Of a stretch of 64,000 bases of DNA, positions 29,188 to 38,122 are shown piece by piece (the stretch's first letter is position 1; the number at the start of each line of letters is the position of its first letter). The translations under genes and the position numbers were made by a program. The stretch lies in the NCBI GenBank assembly GCA_006503475.1, contig RSEH01000179.1, positions 34,005 through 98,004 of the forward strand, in the 5' to 3' direction. Below the pieces are notes generated by a model. That model worked only from the letters and a program-made list of their open reading frames with translations. It did not search any database and was not told the origin of the DNA. Origin of the DNA: Stentor roeselii (taxonomy: Eukaryota; Ciliophora; Heterotrichea; Heterotrichida; Stentoridae).

Positions 29188-30768
29188 ATGGATCCGAATG
29201 TTTTGGTTGGAATGTTTTTGGACTTGGGCTTCGACTTGGATGATATTTTTGAAGCTATGGAAGGAGCGACCAGTGATGAAGAAGTCAAAAAAAGACTTGA
29301 TGAAGCTAAGGAAAAAGAAAAGATTTATCAAAAGTTTAAAGCAGAAGAAAATGATTCTGGTGACGAAAAACGTAAGAAAAAAATCCAAGAAAAACTTCAT
29401 GATGCAGAAATTAAGAAAAACTTGAAAGAAAAAACTTTAAAAGTAAACTCTATAAATCAAAAGATAATTAAGATTAGCCTTCTCGACACTGAAAAAAAGC
29501 CGAGAGTTTTGAGACCTTTCATCACATCCTCTCTTCTCTCAAAAACTTCTTTTGCAGGTTTCAGTCTTCCTCATTCAAAAAAACAAAAACTCAAGAAACT
29601 CTTGACTCCATCACAGAATCTCGAGGTAATTCATATGAAAATCAACAATGCAGGGCCATACCTAAACTCCAAAAGATATTCAATCCACCTTCAAGAGTTT
29701 TCCAATACATTAAACCAAACTCTATGTCCAACAAATTTCTCAAACCCACAAAACCCTTTCCAAGCAAAACAAGAAAATCAAGAAAAATCATCTGAAAACC
29801 CAAAATTCTCCACCTTAAAAACCCTCTCACAAAAGCCATCAAAAAAGGTGAAACTTGCCTACGTTGACGTAACAACAGGTGGAATAATCTTAAACCAGCC
29901 AGAAGAAAACGATCCAGAAGCACCAGACCCAAAGACCGAGTACTTCAACTTATTATCCCAATTCAAAGTAATTGAAAGTTCAGACCCTCTGAACTTTTCA
30001 AACTACATCTACACAGACCCTGTGAACCTTTCCAGTGAAGCCTCAAGAAGAATAAGCCGAGAACTGAAAACTTTAGAAAAATCTCTGCCATGTGATTCAG
30101 AAGCCTCGATTTTTTTCATGTACGATAATGAAGACATGGGGAAGATGAGGGTGTTAGTTTCAGGTCCGAGTGAAACAGTTTATTCTTATGGACTTTATCT
30201 TTTTGATGTGAGGATACCCGCGGACTACCCCAGGTCTCCCCCGCTTGTCAACCTTTGCACGACTGGAAACGGGAAGGTACGGTTTAACCCAAACATGTAC
30301 CATAATGGAAAAGTCTGTCTTTCCATCATCAACACCTGGAAAGGTAATTCTGATGAAATGTGGAACCCTTCAACTAGCACCCTTCTTCAGGTCTTTTTAT
30401 CAATTCAATCCATGGTCATGGGAAATAAAATCATCCAGAATGAGCCAACTTTTGAGTACTACGCTGAAGACTCTCCTGAAAATCTGCAGTATCAATATGA
30501 GGTCAGATATGGAAACTTGAAATACGCGATTATTGAACAGTTCAAAAACCCGCCTAAAGGATTTGAAGAAGTTGTTCAAGACCATTTCCTGATACTTAAG
30601 GAGAAAGTTTTAGAATACGCTGAGAACTGCTTGGAAAAGGCTCGGATTTACAAACCTTTTCCAAATGTCAAAAGTCAAAACCCTTTCCTTGAGTTTATCT
30701 TTTCATCGTCTTCCATATACAAGTACTTCCAATCTTTCATCTTCGAATTGATAGAAATCATAAAATAA
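29188..30768 (+). CDS. large ubiquitin-conjugating-enzyme-like protein (UBE2O/BIRC6-type UBC)
   Basis: A 526-residue protein with a UBC fold at about 290-450. ISRELKTLEKSLP begins helix 1; VRIPADYPRSPPLVNL is the PxxPP region; FNPNMYHNGKVCLSI carries the catalytic Cys at 377; and LLQVFLSIQSMV with NEPTFEYY completes the domain. The WKGNSDEMWNPSTSTLLQV insertion pattern is that of UBE2O/BIRC6/UBE2Z-class E2 enzymes. The first 40 residues (LVGMFLDLGFDLDDIFEAME) resemble a UBA-type helix bundle, and about 90 charged residues follow. It should accept ubiquitin or a ubiquitin-like protein from an E1; substrates are unknown. Confidence 0.88.
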   Translation: MDPNVLVGMFLDLGFDLDDIFEAMEGATSDEEVKKRLDEAKEKEKIYQKFKAEENDSGDEKRKKKIQEKLHDAEIKKNLKEKTLKVNSINQKIIKISLLDTEKKPRVLRPFITSSLLSKTSFAGFSLPHSKKQKLKKLLTPSQNLEVIHMKINNAGPYLNSKRYSIHLQEFSNTLNQTLCPTNFSNPQNPFQAKQENQEKSSENPKFSTLKTLSQKPSKKVKLAYVDVTTGGIILNQPEENDPEAPDPKTEYFNLLSQFKVIESSDPLNFSNYIYTDPVNLSSEASRRISRELKTLEKSLPCDSEASIFFMYDNEDMGKMRVLVSGPSETVYSYGLYLFDVRIPADYPRSPPLVNLCTTGNGKVRFNPNMYHNGKVCLSIINTWKGNSDEMWNPSTSTLLQVFLSIQSMVMGNKIIQNEPTFEYYAEDSPENLQYQYEVRYGNLKYAIIEQFKNPPKGFEEVVQDHFLILKEKVLEYAENCLEKARIYKPFPNVKSQNPFLEFIFSSSSIYKYFQSFIFELIEIIK

Positions 30769-30781
30769 GTACTATTAACTA

Positions 30782-31777
30782 ATGATTCAATTATTTCAAT
30801 TATTTCACTTTTTCAGGTTTTTTTCACTTGCTCTTGAATTACACAACTTTGAAAACCTTGTGCATTATGGAAAGGTTCGATTTGCTGAGCAAGATTTGAA
30901 TGTTTTATTTGATACAGGCTCAAGTCTGACCTGGGTGGCTTCTGAGGACTGTTTAAGTTGTGGAATGACTGGAAATAAGAAGTTCGACCAGTTCAAGTCC
31001 AGGACTTTTCGAGCTTTAGACATGAGTTTCGAAATCCGATATGGAAGTGGAAGTATTCGAGGGGAACTCGCAATGGAAAACATTGAACTTGACGGAATTT
31101 TCTTGGAAAATGTTGAGATTGGAGTCGTTTTTGAAGAAGAAGGAATTACTTTTAAGAAAATTCCTGTTAATGGAATTGTTGCACTCGCCCCTGGGCAGCC
31201 TAAGGCAAGTTTAATTGGAAGGATGAAGGAGAAACAGATAGAAAATGTTGAAATTGACTTAGCTGTTGATGAGTTTGGCACTGGTTCTATCAAGTTTTTC
31301 AAGGAGTATTCGATTTTTAAGGAAAAAAACTTAAAAGATGATAAGTGGATGGCTAAGTTCGACTCGATTTTACTTGGAACTTTGGATTTTTGCTATTTGA
31401 TGAATAGTTGTCGAGCTGTTGTTGATACTGGCAGTTCTTTAAATTTGTTGCCCAAGAATGTCTTTCGAGAAGTGTTGAAAAGATATCGAGTAAGTGCTGA
31501 TTGTAGCAATATTGGAATAGTTCCTGATTTGGAGTTTTATTTAAGAGAACTCGTTTTTGAACTTCAAGCTAATGATATTGTTTTGTTTGATCAAGGATTC
31601 TGCTCTTTAGCTTTCATGCAGATGGACTTGAATGACCAGGAAGGTGAGTTTTTAGTTTTAGGAGGAACTTTTATCAGGAATAATATAATCATTCTAGATT
31701 TTTCAAGTGAGTCGATAGCGATCAGGTCAAAACATCCTCTTTTCTCGATAAATAAACTGGTAAAGAACCCAAACTAG
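30782..31777 (+). CDS. pepsin-like aspartic protease
   Basis: The 331-residue product has both catalytic aspartates of family A1: D44 in VLFDTGSSLTW and D215 in AVVDTGSSLNLL. The flap region is YGSGSIRGELA, and cysteines sit at the usual loop (CLSCG). The first 18 residues (MIQLFQLFHFFRFFSLAL) look like a signal peptide, so the enzyme probably works in lysosomes/food vacuoles or is secreted. The propeptide is very short or absent compared with cathepsin D, giving a slightly short protein. No transmembrane tail is seen. Confidence 0.9.
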   Translation: MIQLFQLFHFFRFFSLALELHNFENLVHYGKVRFAEQDLNVLFDTGSSLTWVASEDCLSCGMTGNKKFDQFKSRTFRALDMSFEIRYGSGSIRGELAMENIELDGIFLENVEIGVVFEEEGITFKKIPVNGIVALAPGQPKASLIGRMKEKQIENVEIDLAVDEFGTGSIKFFKEYSIFKEKNLKDDKWMAKFDSILLGTLDFCYLMNSCRAVVDTGSSLNLLPKNVFREVLKRYRVSADCSNIGIVPDLEFYLRELVFELQANDIVLFDQGFCSLAFMQMDLNDQEGEFLVLGGTFIRNNIIILDFSSESIAIRSKHPLFSINKLVKNPN

Positions 31778-31897
31778 TAAAAATCTGATTATTTAACAAA
31801 TTCCTAATAACAGAAGTCTTCCTCTTTAAAAATCATAAATAATGACTTCTGATATAAATCCATTTAAAATTAATAACATTCAATTCCACTCTAATAA

Positions 31898-33181
31898 ATG
31901 AGGTTACTGAATAAACTCCTAAGTGTTTCACTTCTAATCCTCAACATCAGCCTGATAATCGCTTCACTCGCAGTAAAGGACTGGTCAACAGTAGACAAGT
32001 CTAAAGACCTAGGGCTTTACTCCTGTGAAAACTGTGGATCACTAAAAAACGACTGGAATTTCGAGTGCCTCGGAAGAAGTTACTGCGAAGAAGAAGGAAA
32101 ATCAGGAGAATGTTCCTTATACAAAGACCTCTACAAAGCTTCCTACAGTTACTTACTACTTGAATTCAGTTCCTTACTCCTCTCAATTCTCTTCCTCGAA
32201 AAAACCGTTCTTTTAGTCTTCGACATGAACCCAGGACCTAAGACGTCAGTTCTGGCAACAGGCTTCTTGATGCTTTTATTTCACGTCTTGGCAACCATTC
32301 TTTGGTTCGCCTTTTCAGAAGCTGGATACTCGTGCAAGGAAACTGACTTCAAATCAAGACCTGAAATTTGCTTCTCTCAAGGAGCGGCTTTGGCTGTCGC
32401 TAATTGTGTCTTGATGGGAGTGACGATGACTGTGTTTTTAGTTGTTTTCAGAAAAAGCTTTGATTTTCTTGTTCCTGAAATAAATCCTGGAAGGATTTTG
32501 TGGATGCCTGGATTTGTTGTTGTTGGAGCTGCTATCGTCTTGGTCGTCTTTTCTACGGTTTTAATGCTCGCTTCGCTCACTGTTAGAAGGTGGGTCGAAA
32601 CTGAATCGTTTGAAGGAGGACTGGTCAGATGTCAGGACTGTGATAAAATTGAATGGCTTGCATGGACTTGTCTTCGGGAAACTGAATGTGAAATCAATAG
32701 TGATAGCTCGAAATGTTCTGACTATAAACAACTTGCTAAGGCTTCTAGTAGGTTTATTGGTCTTCAAGCAGCGACTTTTGTATTTGTCACTCTATTTTTG
32801 CAGAACTTGACTGCTTTTTTGAAGGGGAGAGTATATGGGTTTAAAGTGACAAACTATGTAAAAAATATTTAGATCTTTGCTGTACTGGCTTTAATATTCA
32901 ATTTAGCCAGTATCTCAGCCTGGTTCGATTCAAGTCAAGCTAAAATAGGCCAAAAGTGTGAAGGAAACAGCACATGTGGATCAGCAGGTCCTCAACTTTC
33001 AATAGCCTCGAACTTTTTGATGCTTCCAGGGGTCCTAATCTTCTTAATAAGTTTCTGGAGACGAAAAGAAATCCAGATCTCAATCGATGGGTTAAAATTA
33101 AAACATTACAACTCAATCGCAGAAAACAAAATCGCAAATTTCAACCCAGACGACACCGAATTCATAAAAAACGCATCTTAA
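31898..33181 (+). CDS. claudin-like multi-pass membrane protein with internal duplication
   Basis: Two exons (31898-32857, 32873-33181) across a 15-nt intron (GTAAAAAATATTTAG) give 422 residues. It has about eight hydrophobic helices. Two extracellular loops share a pattern with regularly spaced cysteines: W-(x)n-GLYSCENCGSL and W-(x)n-GLVRCQDCDKI, each followed by a further W and CE..S.CS.YK.L.KAS. This indicates duplication of a four-helix, tetraspan unit like those of claudin/PMP22-type proteins. The last exon adds a shortened third unit (ISAWFDSSQAKIGQKCEGN). No function can be assigned. Confidence 0.85.
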
Positions 33182-33262
33182 ATAAACCATTAAAATTTAA
33201 TACAAAACTCTTGAAAAGCCATCCTTCAAGTATTTCTCCCAAGATTCTTAAATCAGTTATAA

Positions 33263-33460
33263 ATGGGAGTGTGCATCTCAAAAAAGCCTCCTAAACCACG
33301 AGACCCTGATTCCCGAACCCGTGAACGTTTTAACTCCAGTGATTCAATCTTAAAGCCCAGCTTCAAAAGTGCAAGTTTACCTGCAAGTGAAAATGACTCA
33401 CACCCGATGGGTTCTTACGTCTTTCCAAGAAGTAACACTTTAAAAGTACCTCATGATTAA
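33263..33460 (+). CDS. 65-residue protein with dual lipid-anchor N-terminus
   Basis: The frame begins MGVCISKKPPKPRD. Gly2 with Ser6 fits the N-myristoyltransferase consensus, Cys4 could be palmitoylated, and the following Lys cluster would support membrane binding. The remainder is Ser/Pro/Asp-rich and probably disordered. The size and N-terminus are like small ciliary or cortical membrane adaptors. It converges with the glutamate dehydrogenase gene with 12 bases between stop codons. Confidence 0.6.
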   Translation: MGVCISKKPPKPRDPDSRTRERFNSSDSILKPSFKSASLPASENDSHPMGSYVFPRSNTLKVPHD

Positions 33461-33472
33461 ATCTATATTAAG

Positions 33473-34948
33473 CTAAGCAGCGTTTTGTCCAAACCTGACA
33501 CTTTCATATATTTTATTCAGGGCGTTGACATAAGCGGCTTCTCGATAGCCGATAGCGAATCGTTTAGCAGTGAGTTCCGTGGCTTTAACAGCAGCGAAGA
33601 CGCTATCTTCTAAGGCGCTTCTCATGATATCGAGATCAGAAGCGATTGAAAGTTCTCCGACGGGCATTTCAGTTCCAAGCAGTGTCGAGATGTACTTCAT
33701 GATGGCTTCATTTGATTTGAGTTCCCATCGTTTCGTGAGTTTTCCAGGAGATATATGCCCGATGTTTTTAACGTACTCGAAATACGAGGAAATGATTCCT
33801 CCTGAGTGCATCACCAGGTCAGGAAGAATGACGACTCCTCGAGACTTGAGGAACTCTTCAGCTTTATAAGTGATTGACATGTTGGAACACTCGCCGATTA
33901 CTTTGCAGTTCAAGAAATTCGCATGGGACATGTTGATTGAGCGAATGTCCGCTGCAGCGATCAGCACATCACAAGGCTTGTAAAGAACATAGTCCCCGTT
34001 AGTGTAAGTCTCGCCTCCATTGAAGCCTTTGACTGTCTTGTGTCGGTCGTAATGCAGTTTTAAAGCAGGTATATCGAGGCCGTCTTTATTAAAAGTACCT
34101 CCGTCAATTTCAACGACTCCAATTACTTTCCCTTTTTCCTTTTCACTTAAAATCCGAGCGACATGGTACCCGTTACTTCCAAATCCTTGTACAATGAAAG
34201 TCTTGTCAGTTAAACTGGGAGAAACATTAAGACTTTCAGCGAAGTTCTCATTAGACAAGAACTGTTTAAGTGCGAAGTAAAATCCTAGTCCTCCAGCTTC
34301 GTCTCTTCCAGGAATGCCGCCACTTGCAACAGGCTTTCCAGTGCACACGCCTTGAGCCTCTGTATCTCCTGGGGCAAGTTGAATGTACTCGTCCATCATC
34401 CAGGCCATTATCTTCGCATTGGTCCCCACGTCAGGACCTAGACAGTCAAGTCCAGGGCCCATGAAAGAAGCTTTAAAAAGTTCATGAGCGTATCGACGAG
34501 TCAACCTTTCCAACTCCGCTTCACTTAAACTCTTCGGATCAACTGAAATTCCTCCACTCGCCCCTCCAAAAGGAGCATCATTACAAGCAAGCTTAAAAGT
34601 ATTAAGTCCGGAAAGAGCCTCTACATCTTCGACTTTCATATCAGGAACAAATCTGATACCTCCTTTCATCGGCAGGGTGTAATTCGAGTGATGTGCTCGA
34701 TAAGCAGTGAAAAAGTCAAGAGAACCATCATCTCTTCTTATTGGCAAAGTCAACTCTAAGACATGTGAGCAATTTTTAAGACCTTCAATAAAATCTGCTG
34801 GGGTTCTTGTGAAAGTCGCTGCTCGGTCTATGAAATGATTGAGTTGTTCGAAAGAACCCATCTCTGGCTCAGCAGTTCTTCGAGAAATAGTCGACCTGCT
34901 GACGAGAGAAGATTTTTTGGCAGCTTGCTTCAACATTTTTATAGCCAC
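33473..34948 (-). CDS. glutamate dehydrogenase family protein lacking the catalytic lysine
   Basis: The 491-residue protein has the full Glu/Leu/Phe/Val dehydrogenase fold. TLPMKGGIRFVPD and LNTFKLACNDAPFGG are the substrate-binding lysine segments, LGPDVGTNAKIMAWM the conserved Asp region, and VQGFGSNGYHVAR the nucleotide-binding glycine loop. However, the catalytic lysine that follows GGA in this family (GGAKGG) is Ser131 here (GGASGG), and the later GRxxATG motif reads GRDEAGG. The N-terminus (MLKQAAKKSSLVSRSTISRR) fits a mitochondrial targeting peptide. It may be a pseudo-enzyme, a regulatory subunit, or have a changed reaction. Confidence 0.9.
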   Translation of the reverse strand: MAIKMLKQAAKKSSLVSRSTISRRTAEPEMGSFEQLNHFIDRAATFTRTPADFIEGLKNCSHVLELTLPIRRDDGSLDFFTAYRAHHSNYTLPMKGGIRFVPDMKVEDVEALSGLNTFKLACNDAPFGGASGGISVDPKSLSEAELERLTRRYAHELFKASFMGPGLDCLGPDVGTNAKIMAWMMDEYIQLAPGDTEAQGVCTGKPVASGGIPGRDEAGGLGFYFALKQFLSNENFAESLNVSPSLTDKTFIVQGFGSNGYHVARILSEKEKGKVIGVVEIDGGTFNKDGLDIPALKLHYDRHKTVKGFNGGETYTNGDYVLYKPCDVLIAAADIRSINMSHANFLNCKVIGECSNMSITYKAEEFLKSRGVVILPDLVMHSGGIISSYFEYVKNIGHISPGKLTKRWELKSNEAIMKYISTLLGTEMPVGELSIASDLDIMRSALEDSVFAAVKATELTAKRFAIGYREAAYVNALNKIYESVRFGQNAA

Positions 34949-34980
34949 AATAATTTAAGTAAAGATTAAATTTTTTGGAT

Positions 34981-36078
34981 TCATCTTTTTTTGCCAACTG
35001 TTAAACTTGAACCTTTTAGAGATCCGATTGTAGAGCTTTTTTTTTCTGATAATTTTGGAGATGATGCACGTTTTTGAGGAGCTGTTGTTGGACGTGACTT
35101 GTTTGGAGCTTCTTCTCTTGGTTTTTTTGATTTGAGTGTCACTGTTTTCACCATTTTTCCTCGAGGGACTTCGAAGTCGATGAGTCCTCTCGCTGCATGA
35201 ATCGCTTCTTTGACTAAAGAGTTGTCGTTACGGTTGAGACTTGCTGATCTGAATTTATTTTTTCCTTCTGGTACGTTTTTCACGTCTTTTCCGAAACTAA
35301 ACCTGGAGTAAAGAGATTTTTCTTTTAGGGTGGTTAAGTTGCAAAGTGGAAATTTTGAGGAAGACTTTTCTTTGCCTTTGAGAATTGATTTTAGAATAAC
35401 GAAGCCTTCGTTGATTGGGTTTCTTGCTTTGAGAATTGTTTTTTCATCAGGGCAGTCGGTCCAGGTGAGCTTTGAGGACTTTTCTGATGAATCGGATGTG
35501 ACGTGATAGTCTGTCGGGCAACCCATCCTTGCATTTAAAAAAGTGTTGGTTAAGACTAGTTCTTCTCCTTGGTCGAGAATTTGGTCCCATTGGTCAGTTC
35601 TGGTCATTTTAGTACCACGGTTTAGTCTTGACTCGAAGCTGCCTAATTGATTCAGGAAACCTGGGTTCAGATCTAGGTCTGGACGGCGAAAAGCGATGAA
35701 ATCTAGAGATTTGTAGAGGGACCAGTTGTATTTTTTTATTAGGTATGCTGCCACTACACATACGCAACGGGATACTCCTCGGACTGAATGTACCAAAACA
35801 CTTTCACCAGTCTCCAAGCCCTGCTCAATAAACTTAAAAAAGTTATTGAAATTCTTATCAGAAGTATCAAGAACCAGCTGATTTTCAGTATCCAACCATC
35901 CAAAAGACAAATAGTTAATCCCGATAGGTTCCCAGTGATTCGGCACTTGGCGTGCAGCACAATTAACAATACGAGAAACTTTATTCGCCACAACAAATTC
36001 CAAGTCCTGAGCAGCGAATTCATCTCCAATAAACAGTCCATCCTTAACTTTGAAAGCTCCAACAAGTATAGATTCCAT
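34981..36078 (-). CDS. dual-specificity-phosphatase-like pseudophosphatase
   Basis: Residues about 10-150 form a DSP fold: GLFIGDEFAAQ, ISRIVNCAAR-like strand (VSRIVNCAARQ), GWLDTENQ, then the P-loop VLVHSVRGVSR and YLIKKYNWSLYKSLDFI. The signature HCxxGxxR has Ser98 instead of the nucleophilic Cys (H97-S98-V-R-G-V-S-R104), so no cysteinyl-phosphate chemistry is possible; STYX-type pseudophosphatases in other organisms bind phosphoproteins. The C-terminal 200 residues are basic and Ser/Lys-rich, ending in a Pro/Ser/Lys tail, and probably disordered. It diverges from the VPS9 gene with 18 bases between starts. Confidence 0.85.
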   Translation of the reverse strand: MESILVGAFKVKDGLFIGDEFAAQDLEFVVANKVSRIVNCAARQVPNHWEPIGINYLSFGWLDTENQLVLDTSDKNFNNFFKFIEQGLETGESVLVHSVRGVSRCVCVVAAYLIKKYNWSLYKSLDFIAFRRPDLDLNPGFLNQLGSFESRLNRGTKMTRTDQWDQILDQGEELVLTNTFLNARMGCPTDYHVTSDSSEKSSKLTWTDCPDEKTILKARNPINEGFVILKSILKGKEKSSSKFPLCNLTTLKEKSLYSRFSFGKDVKNVPEGKNKFRSASLNRNDNSLVKEAIHAARGLIDFEVPRGKMVKTVTLKSKKPREEAPNKSRPTTAPQKRASSPKLSEKKSSTIGSLKGSSLTVGKKR

Positions 36079-36096
36079 TTGAAAATTCTAATAATA

Positions 36097-37116
36097 ATGG
36101 ACGCGGCTCTAAACATCAAGCAATTCAAGCAAAAACTACGAGACCCGTCATCATTTAAAATAAAAGACCAGCTTCTTCAGTATTTTCCAAAAAGTTTTCT
36201 AAATTCACTTTCAGAGACTGACTCGATGATAGAGTTGAAAACAAAAATCAGTAATTTTATGATAATGTTTGAAGAAACTCTTCCAAAGTACAACTGTTGG
36301 CGATCTTCTCGATACACTGAAATTGAAGAAGCTTCTGAAGTGGTGGAATTTATGGTAACTAAAGAAAAATACAGGTATTTTTTTCTTTAGTCTTCTTTTT
36401 GAGTCTAATTCTTTAGCGAAAGAACAGGACGAGTCTTTAAGTCGGGCTTATGAGCATCTTGCTTTCATCAGGCCTGAACATCTGGACATTTCTTCAGCGA
36501 ATGTAAAAGAAAACCTGATCCAAGTAGCAGGAAACCGTGATTTTCAATAAGAACTGCGAAACATCAACAACTACACATCTCCAAGAGAAAAGTTGATATG
36601 CATCTCGAACTGCTTCAGAATTATCAACCGTAAGTTTAAATAGAAATCATCGTCAACTTCCATCAAGGCAACGTCATTCATGGCGCTGATGACTCGCTGC
36701 CTTTGTTTATTTTCGTTTTGCTTAAGTCGAAAGTTCCAAGACTTTTCAGCAATTTCTCATTCATCAAGCACTTTCGATATAAACCTCGCAGAGAATATCG
36801 AGACCCTGTTGAGTTTAAATATACCTTCACTAGTCTTAAAATCGCACTTCGGTTCATTAGTGAAATCAAGTCAAATAAACTTCACCTCGGTCCTCATGAG
36901 AACTTTAAGGAACTTGTACAGAAAGCCAAAAAAAAACATGTTGAAACTCAGACGGCCTTTGAAGAGACTCATTTTGGAGAAGTAGAATTGAAAAATTTAG
37001 GAAAAATTAGATATAATGGAGAGATCTCCATTAGTCACTTTTTGTCAAGTCCTGAAGATTTGGAAGTTTTTATTGAGGATTATTGGACATTACTGAAAAT
37101 GAGGAAGGAGGAGTAA
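36097..37116 (+). CDS. VPS9-domain protein (Rab5-type GEF)
   Basis: Four exons (36097-36374, 36391-36536, 36552-36629, 36644-37116) give 324 residues. Spliced, it reads ESLSRAYEHLAFIRPEHLDI, QLRNINNYTSPREKLICISN and then VIHGADDSLPLFIFVLLK with LFSNFSFIKHFR, an unambiguous VPS9 catalytic core that activates Rab5-family GTPases on endosomes. The N-terminal 90 residues are a helical extension, and the C-terminal part is charged. Intron 36537-36551 is 15 nt (GTGATTTTCAATAAG). The first gap (36375-36390) is 16 nt, and the last (36630-36643) is only 14 nt; all three are required to keep the VPS9 frame. Confidence 0.9.
36630..36643 (+). other. candidate 14-nt intron
   Basis: GTAAGTTTAAATAG must be removed as exactly 14 bases to join SNCFRIIN to IIVNFHQGNVIHGADD in the VPS9 domain. 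A 15-base removal shifts the frame. The A six bases from the 3' end matches the conserved A of the 15-nt introns. Confidence 0.65.
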
Positions 37117-37130
37117 TAATAAGAATTTAT

Positions 37131-38114
37131 CTAAAATTCTTTTGGTTTTTCACTGAAAATCTCGGTTATTAGCTTGGATTTTTTGTCGATGTCGTAGTCG
37201 ACTTTAGGGATGTCTAAGTGGTCGGCGATTATTCCTCGTACATGCTCAGCGTATGACTCAGGGGTCCAGGTTGGCTTGGGGGTGACGACGGGGAGTCTTG
37301 TTACAGTCATCGAGTTTTGAAACTGGCAGGCAAGCATAATGACATGAGTCCACATAGGCACTATTTCCATACAAGGCGAAAAGTACCCTTCTTCATACTT
37401 AATACACACAGGCTGTACCGGCAGCATCTCAACAAATCCCCCCCTCTTAAAAGGCATAAGTCCTTGTCCATTAGTCGTAGTTCCTTCAGGAAAAACAAGC
37501 AATTTAGGAAACCCGTTTTTAATAATTTTCTGTCTTTTCCTTATCGCATTGAGAGCCCCTTCTTTATCCCCAGTCCTTTCAATGAAAATGCACTGCATGG
37601 CTGTGGCGATCACTCCAACACAGTAAAAGTTTTTAACACTCGCTTTAGAAACGAACGAGGGAAGTTCAGGAGAAGTCAAAAAATACATAATGTCCACCCA
37701 CGACGTATGATTCGCTGCAATAACATGACAATCGCCAGGCACTCCTACTGTCCTGATTTTCCAGAAGCCCACTGAGAACATCAACAATCTTGCCCAGAAT
37801 CGCGAAGACTTAACAAGAAGAAATCTTCTAATATAATGAAGTGGCACGTCTTTCTCTTCATACCCAATCATCGCCAGTTTAGAAGTCAAAAAATGCATCA
37901 AAACGCAAAGCAAAAACAAAAAAACTCGAGGAAATAAAAAAACAGCTCCAAAGTAAAGAGTTGGTCGAGACCAGTGACAGATATCAAACCTTCTCATCAC
38001 ATCAACTGAAATAGGTTTATCTTTGTAAAATTCTTTGATTTTCTCTAGCTTTTTCAGAGCAAGTTCAACTAAAACTACTGAAATCGTGTAAAAAAGAATA
38101 AGGACAAGCCACAT
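37131..38114 (-). CDS. PlsC-type acyltransferase, LPCAT-like
   Basis: The 327-residue protein has a hydrophobic N-terminus, more membrane segments around 50-80 and 108-118, and a PlsC acyltransferase domain. Motif I is N135-H-T-S-W-V-D141, with the catalytic HxxxxD pair; motif III is FPEGTTTNGQGLMPFKRG (E210-G-T-T). The family transfers acyl-CoA groups to lysophospholipids; the TNGxxLxxFKRG variant is usual in LPCAT1/2-type enzymes of the ER membrane, although the EF-hand tail of LPCAT1/2 is missing. It diverges from the next gene with only 8 bases between start codons. Confidence 0.88.
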   Translation of the reverse strand: MWLVLILFYTISVVLVELALKKLEKIKEFYKDKPISVDVMRRFDICHWSRPTLYFGAVFLFPRVFLFLLCVLMHFLTSKLAMIGYEEKDVPLHYIRRFLLVKSSRFWARLLMFSVGFWKIRTVGVPGDCHVIAANHTSWVDIMYFLTSPELPSFVSKASVKNFYCVGVIATAMQCIFIERTGDKEGALNAIRKRQKIIKNGFPKLLVFPEGTTTNGQGLMPFKRGGFVEMLPVQPVCIKYEEGYFSPCMEIVPMWTHVIMLACQFQNSMTVTRLPVVTPKPTWTPESYAEHVRGIIADHLDIPKVDYDIDKKSKLITEIFSEKPKEF

Positions 38115-38122
38115 TAATTATT
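38115..38122. promoter_or_regulatory. 8-bp spacer between divergent start codons
   Basis: TAATTATT alone separates the two divergent ATG codons (minus at 38114, plus at 38123). Promoters and 5' leaders of both genes must lie largely in each other's coding sequence. The role is inferred from position only. Confidence 0.4.
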
